Shown here: positions 51,999 through 62,048 of the stretch, in pieces
Position numbering within the stretch: position 1 is the stretch's first letter
Layout of the letters: every line of letters starts with the position of its first letter
Assembly (NCBI GenBank): GCA_000272025.2
Contig: AKCV02000025.1
Coordinates: 186,001 to 250,000, forward strand
Length of the DNA stretch: 64,000 nucleotides
Reading direction: 5' to 3'
From: Imbroritus primus
GTDB lineage: Bacteria; Pseudomonadota; Gammaproteobacteria; Burkholderiales; Burkholderiaceae
Notes under the pieces: model-generated
Databases searched by the model: none
The model's input: only the letters and a program-made list of their open reading frames with translations
Told to the model about the DNA's origin: nothing
Position numbers and translations under genes: made by a program

Positions 51999-54900
51999 AT
52001 GACTGATCTTTCCGATGCGCGTCTGCGCGGCGGCTATGCCGATGGCGATAGCAATCGCGATCGCGCCGCGCGTGGGCCGCTGCGGTTCGTCACCGCAGCT
52101 GCATTGTTCGACGGGCACGACGCGTCCATCAATATCATCCGCAGGGTTTTGCAAGCTGCCGGCTGCGAAGTGATCCACCTCGGGCATGACCGCTCCGTTG
52201 AGGTGGTGGTCACGGCCGCGTTGCAGGAAGATGCCGACGCGATCGCCGTGTCCAGCTACCAGGGTGGGCATGTCGAGTATTTCCGCTACATGGTCGAGCA
52301 GCTGCACGCGCGGGGCGGGGCGCATATCCAGGTGTTCGGCGGCGGAGGCGGGGTGATCGTGCCAGACGAGATTGCCTTGCTGCATGCGGCTGGCGTGACG
52401 CGGCTCTACAGCGCGCAGGATGGCCAGGCGCTGGGTTTGCGTGGCATGGTCGATGACATGATCGCGCGTTGCTACGCCGCCGCGAGACCCGCGCCGGTCG
52501 AGGTGGGCGATGTGCTGGCAGGCTGCGATGTGGCCTTGGCCCGTTATCTCTCGCAGTGCGCGGGAGGAAGGGTGTTGGCTGAAACACGCGCCGCAGTGCA
52601 GGCGGCCGCCATGACCAGGCGCGTGCCGGTGCTCGGCATCACCGGCACCGGCGGCGCCGGCAAATCATCGCTCACTGACGAGCTGATCCGCCGTTTTCGG
52701 CTCGACGATGCCGAGACCCTGCGCATCGCCATCCTCTGCGTCGATCCCTCGCGCCGCAAATCTGGCGGCGCACTGCTTGGCGACCGCATCCGCATGAATG
52801 CGATCCACCATCCACGCATCTTCATGCACTCGCTGGCCACGCGCGACAGTGTGGCCGAGGTGCCTGCCCATCTGCCCGACGCCATCGACGCCTGCAAGGC
52901 CAGCGGTTTCGACTTGATCGTGGTCGAGACTTCCGGCATCGGACAGGGCGACGCCGCGATTGTCCCGCTGGCCGATGTCAGCCTGTACGTCATGACGCCG
53001 GAGTTCGGCGCTGCCTCGCAGCTCGAGAAGATCGACATGCTCGACTTCGCCGATTTCGTCGTCATCAACAAATTCGATCGGCGCGGCGCCGCCGACGCCT
53101 GGCGTGATGTGGCCAAGCAGGTGCAGCGCAACCGCGAGTGCTGGAATGTCGCGCCGGAAGACATGCCGGTCTATGGCACCCAGGCTTCGCGCTTCAACGA
53201 TAGTGGCGTTACCGCGCTCTATCATGCGCTCCGCACGGCGCTGGTGCCGCATGGTCTGCCACCCAGCGGTGCGCGCCTGGCCCGCCCCGCAGGCAAGACC
53301 ACCGCCCTCGGCCAGGCTATCGTGCCGCCAGCGCGCAGCCGTTACCTGAGCGAGGTGGCGGACACGGTGCGTCGCTATCATGCGCGTGTCTCGCGGCAGA
53401 GCGCCGTGGCCCGCGAGTGTCAGCAACTGGATGCGGCGCAGCGGCTGCTGGCGGCCGAGGGCGGTGCGCCTGATGATCCCGCGCTGCAGCGGCTAGCAGA
53501 ATTGGCTGCCAAGCGTTCGGCGCAACTCGACGAAGACGCGCAAGCTTTGCTTACCGCCTGGCCAGACCTGCAGGCACGCTACGCTGCCGACCAGCTGGTC
53601 ACGCAGGTACGCGGGCACGAGCGCAGCAGTCCACTGGTGACGCACACGCTGTCCGGCACACCCATCCGCAAGGTGCTGTTGCCCGCCTACCACGATACTG
53701 GCGATATCCTGTGCTGGCTGATGCGCGAGAACGTACCGGGCGCATTCCCCTACACCGCCGGCGTGTTTCCCTTGCGGCGCGACAAGGAAGAGCCGACCCG
53801 CATGTTCGCGGGCGAGGGCGATGCCTTCCGCACCAACCGTCGCTTTCACCTCCTGTCTTCGGGCATGCCGGCCAAACGCCTGTCGACTGCCTTCGATTCC
53901 GTCACACTGTATGGCGAGGATCCGGCCGAGCGCCCGGACATCTACGGCAAGATTGGCAACGCCGGCGTTTCCATCGCCACGCTCGACGACATGCAGGCGC
54001 TGTACGCCGGCTTCGACTTGTGCGATCCGGATACGTCCGTGTCCATGACCATCAACGGGCCTGCGCCGACGGTGCTGGCCATGTTCCTGCAAACCGCGAT
54101 CCGCCAGCGCGTCGAACGCTTCTCAGCGGAGCAGGGCCGCGTACCTGACGTCGCCGAGCGCGCACAACTCGAGGCTGAGACGTTGCGCATCGTGCGCGGT
54201 ACGGTGCAGGCCGATATCCTCAAGGAGGACCAGGGTCAGAACACCTGCATCTTCTCGACTGATTTCTCGCTCAAGATGATGGGCGATATCCAGGCGTACT
54301 TTATCGAACACGAGGTGCGCAATTTCTATTCGGTGTCGATCTCCGGCTATCACATCGCCGAAGCCGGCGCGAACCCGATCTCGCAACTGGCCTTCACGCT
54401 GGCCAACGGCCTTACCTATGTAGAGGCCTATCTGGCGCGCGGCATGCACATCGACGCGTTCGCACCGAACCTGTCATTCTTCTTCTCGAATGGCATGGAT
54501 CCGGAATACAGCGTGCTTGGCCGCGTGGCGCGGCGCATCTGGGCCATTGCCATGCGCGACCGCTACGGCGCCAATGCGCGCAGCCAGAAGCTGAAGTACC
54601 ACGTGCAAACCTCAGGGCGCTCGCTGCACGCGCAGGAAATTGCTTTCAACGACATCCGTACCACGTTGCAGGCACTGATCGCGCTCTATGACAACTGCAA
54701 TTCCCTGCACACCAACGCCTACGATGAAGCCGTGACCACGCCGAGCGCCGAATCCGTGCGGCGCGCACTTGCCATCCAGTTGATCATCAACCGCGAGTGG
54801 GGACCGTCGCGCTGTGAAAATCCCAATCAAGGCAGCTTCCTGATCGAAAGCCTTACTGACCTCGTAGAAGAAGCCGTGTTGCGCGAATTCGATCGCCTCA

Positions 54901-55292
54901 CCGAACGCGGCGGTGTGCTGGGGGCGATGGAAACCGGCTACCAGCGGGGCCGAATCCAGGACGAGTCGATGCTGTATGAGCAGCGCAAGCATGACGGTAC
55001 GCTACCCATCGTCGGCGTGAATACTTTTCTCGCGCCTGGCGCCGAGGCCGCGCCAACACCCGAGCTCGCGCGTTCAACGGAGGCGGAAAAACACTCGCAG
55101 CTGGCGCGCCTTGCGGCTTTCCATGCGCGGCATGCCGGCGCTGCGCCAGCCATGCTAACGCGCCTGCAGCAAGCGGTGCTCGAGGATGCGAACGTCTTTG
55201 CAGTGCTGATGGACGCGGTACAGGTATGTTCGCTCGGGCAGATCACGCATGCCCTGTTCGAGGTCGGCGGACAGTATCGGCGTACGATGTAG
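51999..55292 (+). CDS. icmF: Fused isobutyryl-CoA mutase (IcmF)
   Basis: A 1097-residue adenosylcobalamin enzyme interconverting isobutyryl-CoA and n-butyryl-CoA (and related acyl-CoAs). Domains: B12-binding (about 25-150, with DGHDASINIIRR supplying the lower-ligand His), MeaI-type G-protein chaperone (about 205-410, P-loop GTGGAGKSS, then DPSRRKSGGALLGDR), linker, and the large mutase TIM barrel (about 560-1095). The built-in GTPase loads and protects the cofactor. Single gene with an RBS GGGGGTG. Confidence 0.95.
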   Translation: MTDLSDARLRGGYADGDSNRDRAARGPLRFVTAAALFDGHDASINIIRRVLQAAGCEVIHLGHDRSVEVVVTAALQEDADAIAVSSYQGGHVEYFRYMVEQLHARGGAHIQVFGGGGGVIVPDEIALLHAAGVTRLYSAQDGQALGLRGMVDDMIARCYAAARPAPVEVGDVLAGCDVALARYLSQCAGGRVLAETRAAVQAAAMTRRVPVLGITGTGGAGKSSLTDELIRRFRLDDAETLRIAILCVDPSRRKSGGALLGDRIRMNAIHHPRIFMHSLATRDSVAEVPAHLPDAIDACKASGFDLIVVETSGIGQGDAAIVPLADVSLYVMTPEFGAASQLEKIDMLDFADFVVINKFDRRGAADAWRDVAKQVQRNRECWNVAPEDMPVYGTQASRFNDSGVTALYHALRTALVPHGLPPSGARLARPAGKTTALGQAIVPPARSRYLSEVADTVRRYHARVSRQSAVARECQQLDAAQRLLAAEGGAPDDPALQRLAELAAKRSAQLDEDAQALLTAWPDLQARYAADQLVTQVRGHERSSPLVTHTLSGTPIRKVLLPAYHDTGDILCWLMRENVPGAFPYTAGVFPLRRDKEEPTRMFAGEGDAFRTNRRFHLLSSGMPAKRLSTAFDSVTLYGEDPAERPDIYGKIGNAGVSIATLDDMQALYAGFDLCDPDTSVSMTINGPAPTVLAMFLQTAIRQRVERFSAEQGRVPDVAERAQLEAETLRIVRGTVQADILKEDQGQNTCIFSTDFSLKMMGDIQAYFIEHEVRNFYSVSISGYHIAEAGANPISQLAFTLANGLTYVEAYLARGMHIDAFAPNLSFFFSNGMDPEYSVLGRVARRIWAIAMRDRYGANARSQKLKYHVQTSGRSLHAQEIAFNDIRTTLQALIALYDNCNSLHTNAYDEAVTTPSAESVRRALAIQLIINREWGPSRCENPNQGSFLIESLTDLVEEAVLREFDRLTERGGVLGAMETGYQRGRIQDESMLYEQRKHDGTLPIVGVNTFLAPGAEAAPTPELARSTEAEKHSQLARLAAFHARHAGAAPAMLTRLQQAVLEDANVFAVLMDAVQVCSLGQITHALFEVGGQYRRTM

Positions 55293-55311
55293 CGCGCTTC
55301 GGTAGATCGCT

Positions 55312-55749
55312 TCAGCGTCGTGTCGGGATGCGTGCCAGCATCACCGTCAGGAGCAGCCCGGTAGCCAGCAGGGCAAGCACGACGCTGGTGCGTTCCCGGA
55401 ACAGCCACGTGGAGATTGCCATCGACGTCCACATCATGCCGATGGCCAGCCACTTGGCGCGCCGGGGAATGCTGCGATGGGTCTGCCAGTCGCGCACCAG
55501 CGGGCCGAAGATGCGGTGCGAGCACAGCCAGAAATAGAAGCGCGCCGAGCCGCGGGCAAAACAGGCCGCAGCGAGCAGGACGAATGGCGTGGTTGGCAGG
55601 ACCGGCAGGAAGATGCCGATTGCACCGGCCAGCAGGGCGAGCCAGCCCAGCGCCATCCACGCGATGCGCGCACCGCGCGAGCGCGCGAGTAGCCGCGGTG
55701 GATAGGCGGGCGCGAGCGCGGCGTGATCGGGTTCGGCTGGAGCAGGCAT
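55312..55749 (-). CDS. DUF454 (YbaN-like) membrane protein
   Basis: A 145-residue protein with three or four membrane helices and the DUF454 pattern PVLPTTPFVLLAAACFARGS, followed by HRIFGPLVRDW. Role unknown. Convergent with icmF, 19 bases apart. Confidence 0.9.
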   Translation of the reverse strand: MPAPAEPDHAALAPAYPPRLLARSRGARIAWMALGWLALLAGAIGIFLPVLPTTPFVLLAAACFARGSARFYFWLCSHRIFGPLVRDWQTHRSIPRRAKWLAIGMMWTSMAISTWLFRERTSVVLALLATGLLLTVMLARIPTRR

Positions 55750-55892
55750 GGTTCAAGCATAGCGCGAACGCTGCGAACTTGTCGCGTGTCTGGTGACTTT
55801 CGTGCTGTAATGAAGCTGCAATGACGCGATGGTCACGACGGCTCACGTCAGGGGATCATCTTGCGGCGCGTTGGATGTGCCAGGGAGCGAAC

Positions 55893-56792
55893 ATGACGGA
55901 TGCGGCATTCTTTCCGGGCTTTACGCCATTCAGACAAGCCGTGAATGGTGTCGAGATTGCCGGCGTGCAGGGGGGATCGGGTCCGCCTTTGCTGCTGTTG
56001 CATGGGCATCCCCAGAGTCATGTAGTGTGGCATGCGGTTGCCCCTGCCCTGGCAGCCCACTTCACGGTGATCGCCACCGATCTGCGTGGTTATGGCGCTT
56101 CGTCCAAGCCGGCCGGCGATCCGGCGCACCTGCTTTACAGCAAGCGCACCATGGCGCAGGATCAGGTCGATGTCATGGCAGCGCTGGGCTACCCGCGCTT
56201 CGATGTTTGCGGGCACGATCGCGGTGCACGCGTCGCGCATCGCCTGGCACTCGATCATCCGCAATGCGTGCGCCGACTGATGCTGCTCGATATCGCCCCG
56301 ACGCTGGCCATGTACGAACGCACCGACATGGCATTCGCCAGCGCCTACTGGCACTGGTTCTTCCTGATCCAGCCGGCGCCGTTCCCGGAAACGCTCATCA
56401 ATGCCGCGCCCGATTTTTACATCAACAAGCTCATGGGGTTGCGGCATGCCGGGCTGGCGCCGTTCCATCCCGACGCCATGGCAGCCTATGCCGCGACCAT
56501 GCGCCAACCCGATGCGGTGCATGCCATGTGCGAAGACTACCGCGCCGCGGCCACGGTCGATCTGCAGCATGACCGCGCCGACCGTGCGGCAGCGCGGATG
56601 ATCGCCTGCCCGGTACGCGTGCTGTGGGGTCAGCACGGTGTCGTAGGCCAGTGCTTCGAACCGCTGGCGCTGTGGCGCGAGGTGGCCGCAACCGTCAGCG
56701 GTACCGCATTGCCGTGCGGGCACTATCTGCCCGAGGAACTCCCGGAGGCGGTCCTGGCCGAGATGATGACCTTCTTCGCAAGAGCGCCGTAG
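55893..56792 (+). CDS. Haloacetate (fluoroacetate) dehalogenase, alpha/beta hydrolase
   Basis: A 299-residue cytoplasmic hydrolase that should release halide from haloacetates. The catalytic set of fluoroacetate dehalogenase is complete: nucleophile Asp109 in GHDRGA, acid Asp133, His277 in CGHYLPEE; carboxylate-binding Arg110 and Arg113; halide pocket His154, Trp155 and Tyr216. The segments AYWHWFFLIQPAPFPE and CEDYRA match the family closely. This specific pocket separates it from ordinary epoxide hydrolases. The ATG at 55893 has a GGGAG site. Confidence 0.9.
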   Translation: MTDAAFFPGFTPFRQAVNGVEIAGVQGGSGPPLLLLHGHPQSHVVWHAVAPALAAHFTVIATDLRGYGASSKPAGDPAHLLYSKRTMAQDQVDVMAALGYPRFDVCGHDRGARVAHRLALDHPQCVRRLMLLDIAPTLAMYERTDMAFASAYWHWFFLIQPAPFPETLINAAPDFYINKLMGLRHAGLAPFHPDAMAAYAATMRQPDAVHAMCEDYRAAATVDLQHDRADRAAARMIACPVRVLWGQHGVVGQCFEPLALWREVAATVSGTALPCGHYLPEELPEAVLAEMMTFFARAP

Positions 56793-56976
56793 AGTCCGCT
56801 GGATTCGCGAACAGAGTGCAGGTGCGGGGCACGAAAAGGGGTAAATCCCGATGCCATCCGCGCCAGCCGGTTGATAGCATCCCCGCTAGCTTGCTGCGCA
56901 GACGGCGCCCCCCGTTCGAGGGGAGGCGCGGTGCGGCAGACGATTAGAGAATCAAATGAACGCAAGGAGAGCTAGG

Positions 56977-57951
56977 ATGAAAGTGCTGTCGAAACTCGCC
57001 GCAGTGGCCCTGATGCTTTCGGCATTTGGTGCCACCGCCCAGGAATATCCCGGCTCGCGCCCGATCTCGGCGGTGGTTCCGTTCGCGGCCGGCGGCCCGA
57101 CCGACAAGGTGGCACGCGAACTCGCCCTGGCGATGAGCAAGGCTCTCGGTGGCCAGATCATTATCGAGAACACCGGCGGCGCCGGCGGTACCATTGGCGC
57201 CAAGCGCGTGGCACAGGCCAAGAACGACGGCTACACGGTGCTGATCCACCACATCGGCATGTCCACCGCGCCCACACTGTACCGCAACCTTGGCTTTGAT
57301 CCGCTGAAGGATTTCGAGATGATCGGCGAGATCGCCGACGTGCCGATGTTGCTGGTCGGCAACAAGTCGCTGCCGCCGAACACCCTCAAGGAACTGCTCC
57401 CGTACATCAAGGCCAATGCCGCCAAGCTATCGCTGGCCAACGCCGGGGTGGGCTCCGCCTCGCACCTGTGCGGCCTGATGTTCATGAGCAAGATCGAGAC
57501 CGAACTCGTGACCGTGCCGTACAAAGGCACCGCGCCAGCCCTGACCGACCTGCTGGGCGGACAGGTGAACCTGATGTGCGATCAGACCACCAACATCGCC
57601 GGCCAGTTGCGGGCGAATGCACTCAAGCCTTATGCCGCCATGCAGCCGCGTCGCGTGGAAGCCTTCAAGGACGTGCCGACCGCCGCCGAACAAGGCCTGC
57701 CGGGCCTGGAAGTGAAGATCTGGCACGCCATGTACGCGCCCAAGGGCACGCCCAAGGCTGTGATCGACAAGCTGTCCGCAGCGCTCCAGAAGGCGGTGCA
57801 GGATCCGAAGTTCAAGGCACAGATGGCCGAGCTTGGTGCGGAAGCCGTGCCGCCTGCCAAGGCCAAGCCGGAATCACTGCGCGCCCACCTGGCCTCGGAA
57901 ATTGCCAAGTGGTCGCCCGTGATCAAGAAGGCTGGCGTCTACGCCGACTGA
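56977..57951 (+). CDS. Bug/TctC-type tripartite tricarboxylate transporter binding protein
   Basis: A 324-residue periplasmic protein: signal peptide about 1-21 (ending ATAQ), then the Bug fold (RPISAVVPFAAGGPTDKVAREL; VPYKGTAPALTDLLGGQVNLM). Bug proteins bind small carboxylates. No TctA/TctB membrane genes are adjacent, as is common for the many orphan Bug genes of Burkholderiales. The ATG at 56977 has AAGGAG upstream and a proper signal start; the ATG at 56956 is less likely. It may belong with the dehalogenase. Confidence 0.9.
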   Translation: MKVLSKLAAVALMLSAFGATAQEYPGSRPISAVVPFAAGGPTDKVARELALAMSKALGGQIIIENTGGAGGTIGAKRVAQAKNDGYTVLIHHIGMSTAPTLYRNLGFDPLKDFEMIGEIADVPMLLVGNKSLPPNTLKELLPYIKANAAKLSLANAGVGSASHLCGLMFMSKIETELVTVPYKGTAPALTDLLGGQVNLMCDQTTNIAGQLRANALKPYAAMQPRRVEAFKDVPTAAEQGLPGLEVKIWHAMYAPKGTPKAVIDKLSAALQKAVQDPKFKAQMAELGAEAVPPAKAKPESLRAHLASEIAKWSPVIKKAGVYAD

Positions 57952-58023
57952 CTGCCGGGCATGCCGTCTGCCCTCGGATATCGTTCGGCGATGTCCGCCA
58001 GGCAGTGGTGCATCAAGATGAAG

Positions 58024-58048
58024 ACCGCCCCTCGGGGCGGTTTTTTTT
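58024..58048 (+). terminator. Rho-independent terminator after the Bug gene
   Basis: An 8-bp GC-rich stem (58024-58031 with 58034-58041), minimal loop, followed by a run of T to 58048. It lies 73 bases after the stop codon. The ~200 bases beyond it, up to 58255, hold nothing I can support. Confidence 0.92.
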
Positions 58049-58255
58049 ATTGGTATGAATGCAACACTGCGCACGGGATTCGTGGGCGATTGTCTGGAGG
58101 AATCACTCCAATTTTCATGCTGTCCGGCGCCGCTCACCTTGCCGCCATCAATCACATGGGCGAAAGCGCCCTGACGAAGGGCTGGCAAGAAAACGGGATC
58201 AGGTACGCAAACGCGGTAGAACCGCAGGGTTGTGGCGCCCAGGATCGCTTCTCGT

Positions 58256-59227
58256 TCAACCGTGGTCGTACAGTACGCCATCCACATGACGTGCCGCGCC
58301 GGCTTTCACCAGTCCGGCGATGCCCTCGGCCATTAATGCGGTCATTGGCGCATCGTCGAAGAAGCGTGCACGGATGCGGTGCAGGTAACTGGCATCGTCC
58401 ATCCACGCCAGCAACTCGGAGTCGGGCATGTGCTGGCGTTGCAGCAGGCGGAACTTGATCAGCACGCGCAACGCCTGTACGGCATTACGGCGTGGTTCGG
58501 CCTCCAGGTACGCGAGACGGCTGCGCGCGCGTTCCACTGCGGCGCCGACGTCGTCGAAGACCGGGCCGTGGCCGGGGATGACCACGGCGGCGTCGAGACC
58601 AGCGATGAGATCCAGCACGACGCGTTGCTCCGCAAACCCCCCACCGCCGTCCAGCTCGGGAAACAGTACGCCAAAACCGTTTTGCCACAAGGCATCGCCG
58701 GACACCAGGATACGCGGCTCTGGGGCGAACAGCAGCAACGCATGTGGATCATGCCCCGGCGCGGCAAGCACCTGCCATGCATAACCGCCAAGCTGCAGCG
58801 TATCGCCAGGGGCGATCACGTCGTCGTGTACAAAGCGGGCACATTCCTGCCCGGTGGCGCGAAAGCTCAGCTGGTCCTCGTCCCATGCAGCGACGGCAGC
58901 GGCCTCCATGGCGGGAATCGTGATGCGGCACCCCCATTCGGCATGCAGGGCCGCGTTGCCACCACAATGGTCTGAGTGCAGATGTGTATTGACGATGCGT
59001 GCGAGCGGCGCGCCGGCCAGTGCATGGCGCAGTAATGCGACGGTCTGCGCGGCGTGGCTGACGTAACCGGTATCGATCAGCGTATAGCGATAGCGTGTTG
59101 CCGGGGTGGGTCTGGCATTGTCTGCGTCGCGGTCTGCATCGCTTTCAGGATCGCGGCACAGCAGACCGTTGGCGGACAGCCAGCCACGTTCGAAGACGCG
59201 CAGGCTGGGCGGCAGGGCAATGGTCAT
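58256..59227 (-). CDS. Metallo-beta-lactamase-fold hydrolase
   Basis: A 323-residue protein with the MBL zinc motif THLHSDHCGG, a further metal His/Asp in PGHDPH and SGDALW, and a C-terminal helical domain as in glyoxalase-II-like or RNase-Z-like thioesterases. Substrate not evident. It ends the minus-strand group with HMG-CoA lyase, which may hint at acyl-thioester hydrolysis. Confidence 0.87.
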   Translation of the reverse strand: MTIALPPSLRVFERGWLSANGLLCRDPESDADRDADNARPTPATRYRYTLIDTGYVSHAAQTVALLRHALAGAPLARIVNTHLHSDHCGGNAALHAEWGCRITIPAMEAAAVAAWDEDQLSFRATGQECARFVHDDVIAPGDTLQLGGYAWQVLAAPGHDPHALLLFAPEPRILVSGDALWQNGFGVLFPELDGGGGFAEQRVVLDLIAGLDAAVVIPGHGPVFDDVGAAVERARSRLAYLEAEPRRNAVQALRVLIKFRLLQRQHMPDSELLAWMDDASYLHRIRARFFDDAPMTALMAEGIAGLVKAGAARHVDGVLYDHG

Positions 59228-59240
59228 GGCAAGGTTCCCG

Positions 59241-59783
59241 TCATCTGGCGTCGGTGGCGCGGCCGGTATGGTGTGTGCGGCCTGTGTGACCCGCCGCGGC
59301 GATATGGGCGAACGCCTCGAGCAGTGCCAGCGTCCCCCCATGGAAGGTCACGAAATGCCCCTGCCGCGTCTGCAGGACCAGCCGGGGTGGAAACAGGCGC
59401 TCCAGGAACGGCAGGCCGATCAGCCGCGCATGACGCAATGCTTCCCAGTCCACGGACCGGTCGATGATCCCGGTCTGGCGGATGCCATGTGCATCGACGG
59501 TGGTGGTCGAAGTCAGGAAATGCCACCAGCTTAGCAATAGCAGGCACGCCGCACCGCCCGTCAGCAGCAACATGCCTGGATGCTCGCGGGCGAGTGGCAC
59601 ATGCATACCAGACATCAGGGCGGCCGCGTGCCAGCCATACCAGGCCAGCAGCCAGACGACGCCACTCGCAAGGCATTTGAAGTACGTACTGTAGGCCGGT
59701 CCGCTGACCGGTACGGTCACGAGCGAACGCTCCGTGTCCGGTGAGCCGGCTGCAACTGGATCGGGTGCAATGTCTGGCTTCAT
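59241..59783 (-). CDS. Membrane protein with PH-like domain, unknown function
   Basis: A 180-residue protein with two membrane helices (about 36-58 and 70-90) followed by a beta-rich segment (STTTVDAHGIRQTG to LVLQTRQGHFVTFHGG) reminiscent of bacterial PH-like domains. It stops 13 bases before the MBL gene, so the two are probably co-transcribed. The ATG at 59783 is chosen over a frame open to 59798. Confidence 0.7.
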   Translation of the reverse strand: MKPDIAPDPVAAGSPDTERSLVTVPVSGPAYSTYFKCLASGVVWLLAWYGWHAAALMSGMHVPLAREHPGMLLLTGGAACLLLLSWWHFLTSTTTVDAHGIRQTGIIDRSVDWEALRHARLIGLPFLERLFPPRLVLQTRQGHFVTFHGGTLALLEAFAHIAAAGHTGRTHHTGRATDAR

Positions 59784-59909
59784 CGTACGGCGTGCCAATT
59801 ATCGGGTGAAGCCGTGCACCATGCTCCACGACGCGGGGCATGACGTGGCATCCCGCCCGCACTGCGTGTTGCGCAATGTCGCGTGTGATGCATCGCGTGC
59901 AGCCTCACA

Positions 59910-60185
59910 TTAACCTTCTTGCACGAGCTGCTCGGCGCGTGCCAGCAATGCCAGCCAGATCGCCCGCTGGCGTGCTGGCTCGAGTGTCGACCAACTGGCG
60001 ATTTCGTCGAGCGTACGCAGGCAACCGAGGCACCAGTCATCGCTGCTGCCCGGCACGCGGTCCATGCGGCAGACGCTGTTGCAGGGCGACGGAGTGCTTC
60101 CCCCGGCTCCATCGTTGCCGGCGAGAATCGGTGGCGCCAGCCGCCTGATCCGCCGCGCGGCGCGCAGGTAGGCTGCGCTGGTCAT
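59910..60185 (-). CDS. DUF1289-family Cys-rich small protein
   Basis: A 91-residue protein with the DUF1289 pattern: CNSVCRMD, then WCLGCLRTLDEIASW, four Cys that may bind metal or an Fe-S cluster. Role unknown. It overlaps the HMG-CoA lyase stop by 4 bases, indicating co-transcription. The same reading frame stays open far upstream through the lyase gene, but that part is a shadow. Confidence 0.85.
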   Translation of the reverse strand: MTSAAYLRAARRIRRLAPPILAGNDGAGGSTPSPCNSVCRMDRVPGSSDDWCLGCLRTLDEIASWSTLEPARQRAIWLALLARAEQLVQEG

Positions 60186-61105
60186 GCGTTGGCGGCTCCG
60201 GCCGACTGGCGGGCCAGCAGCGCGCGGCCGGCGCGCGATCCATTGGCGCGGCCGAGTTGCTGTGAGATCCAGTCGCCTGTGCGCGCGACGGCATCGAGGT
60301 CGATACCGGTGGCGATCCCCAGGCCATGCAGCAGATACAGCACGTCTTCCGTGGCGACATTGCCGGGCGCCCCCTTGGCATACGGACAGCCGCCAAGACC
60401 GGCGACGGACGCATGGAAGATCGTCACCCCCACGTCGAGGCTGGCGAGAATGTTCGCGAGTGCTTGTCCATAGGTATCGTGGAAGTGGCCCGACAACCGT
60501 TCCATTGGAAATACGCGGGCTGCTGCATCGAATACGGCGCGCACCTGCTCGGCAGTGCCCACGCCGATCGTATCGGCGATGTCGATCTCGTCGCAGCCGA
60601 GCGTCTGCAGGCGCTGTACCACGTCGACCACTGAAGCGACCGGCACCGCGCCCTGGTACGGGCATCCGAGCGCGCACGAGATGCTCCCGCGCACCCGCAG
60701 GCCGGCCTGCTGGGCGGCTTCTGCCACGGGCGCGAAGCGGTCGATCGACTCGGCGATCGAGCAGTTGATATTGCGTTGGGAGAACGCCTCGCTGGCGGCG
60801 CCGAAGATCACGATCTCGTCCACGCCCGCCGCGAGTGCGGCCTCGAAGCCTTTCATGTTCGGCGTGAGTGCGGAGTAGAGCGTACCAGGGCGGCGCGCGA
60901 TGCCGGCCATGACATCTGTGCCGTCCGCCATCTGCGGTACCCACTTCGGCGAGACGAAGGAAGTGGCTTCGATATTGGCAAAGCCGGCTGCCGAGAGGCG
61001 GTCGACCAGTGCGATCTTGACCTCGGTCGGCACCGGTTGCGCTTCATTCTGCAGGCCGTCGCGCGGGCCGACTTCGATCACCTTGACGGCGGATGGATAG
61101 CCCAT
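60182..61105 (-). CDS. Hydroxymethylglutaryl-CoA lyase
   Basis: A 307-residue TIM-barrel enzyme cleaving HMG-CoA to acetoacetate and acetyl-CoA (leucine and acyl-CoA breakdown). Motifs: VGPRDGLQNE with the catalytic Arg-Asp, SGHFHDTYG with metal-binding His residues, and the active-site Cys loop AGLGGCPYAKGAPGN. The ATG at 61105 is just past the upstream gene's stop; the frame open to 61180 overlaps that gene and is not used. Confidence 0.94.
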   Translation of the reverse strand: MGYPSAVKVIEVGPRDGLQNEAQPVPTEVKIALVDRLSAAGFANIEATSFVSPKWVPQMADGTDVMAGIARRPGTLYSALTPNMKGFEAALAAGVDEIVIFGAASEAFSQRNINCSIAESIDRFAPVAEAAQQAGLRVRGSISCALGCPYQGAVPVASVVDVVQRLQTLGCDEIDIADTIGVGTAEQVRAVFDAAARVFPMERLSGHFHDTYGQALANILASLDVGVTIFHASVAGLGGCPYAKGAPGNVATEDVLYLLHGLGIATGIDLDAVARTGDWISQQLGRANGSRAGRALLARQSAGAANA

Positions 61106-61106
61106 G

Positions 61107-62048
61107 TCAGTATCCCCGTGCGAGATCGACCACGCCGGCAACCGGCTCGCCTGCTTCGAGCGCGCGGATCTTGCGCGCAATCTGCACGACCGTGTCGTCG
61201 CGCAGCGTCATTGCGGAAATATGCGGCGTGATGGTGATGCGCGGTTCCTGCCAGAACGGATGCCCGGCGGGCAAGGGCTCGGTGCGGAATACATCGAGCG
61301 TCGCGCCGGAGAGCTGTTCGGTGCGCAGCATTTCCAGCAAATCCTCTTCGACCAGATGATCGCCGCGGCCGATATTGATGAGATGCGCGCCGGGACGCAG
61401 CTTGCGCATCAGGCCGGCATTGAGAATGCCGTCGGTCTCCGGCGTCAGCGGCAGGATGTTGACGAGCACCTGCAGGCCATCGAGAAAGGCATCCTGCTGC
61501 GCCGTGCCGGCATGGCAGGTGACGCCGTCGATCTGCTTGGGCGTGCGGCTCCAGCCGCGTACCGGAAAACCAAACGGGACGAGGGCCGATGCGATGCGCG
61601 TGCCGAGGACGCCCAGGCCCATCACGCCGATATGAAAATCTTCGCGCACATAGGGCCGCGCAAATTTCCAGCGGCCTTCGCGCTGTTGCATGTCGTAGGC
61701 ATCGAAGCGGCGGAAGTGGCGCAGCACGGCGTGCGTGACATACTCGACCATCTGGATGGACATGCCGGCATCGTCGAGGCGGATGATCGGCACGTTTGCC
61801 GGCAATGCGCCCGGCGCCTCCGCGTGCCAGCGCAGGATGCCGTCGACGCCTGCGCCCATGTTGAAGATGGCCTTCAGGTCGCGACGGCCGCGCAGCATGT
61901 CGATCGGCGGTTTCCATACCACGGCGTAGTCCGCTTCCTCCTGCGCCGTGTCGGACCAGGTGCTCAGCGCGGCCTCCGGCAGCGCGGTACGGAAGGCGGC
62001 CAGCCACGGATCGTAGCGGCCATCGGGAACATACAACTGCAACTTCAT
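61107..62048 (-). CDS. ghrA: Glyoxylate/hydroxypyruvate reductase A (D-2-hydroxyacid dehydrogenase)
   Basis: A 313-residue NAD(P)-dependent 2-hydroxyacid dehydrogenase of the GhrA type. Visible: the start MKLQLYVPDGR and FNMGAGVDGIL, the Rossmann glycine motif (GVMGLGVLGTRIA), catalytic Arg in NIGRGDHLVEEDLL, and Glu/His near FRTEPLPAGHPFW. It reduces glyoxylate or hydroxypyruvate in the cytoplasm. First gene of an operon with HMG-CoA lyase and DUF1289. Confidence 0.92.
   Translation of the reverse strand: MKLQLYVPDGRYDPWLAAFRTALPEAALSTWSDTAQEEADYAVVWKPPIDMLRGRRDLKAIFNMGAGVDGILRWHAEAPGALPANVPIIRLDDAGMSIQMVEYVTHAVLRHFRRFDAYDMQQREGRWKFARPYVREDFHIGVMGLGVLGTRIASALVPFGFPVRGWSRTPKQIDGVTCHAGTAQQDAFLDGLQVLVNILPLTPETDGILNAGLMRKLRPGAHLINIGRGDHLVEEDLLEMLRTEQLSGATLDVFRTEPLPAGHPFWQEPRITITPHISAMTLRDDTVVQIARKIRALEAGEPVAGVVDLARGY

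Noticed and set aside
59910-60944. A 344-codon minus-strand frame containing the DUF1289 protein at its end
   Set aside because: Only the last 91 codons are protein-like. The rest is an Arg-rich shadow of the HMG-CoA lyase gene.
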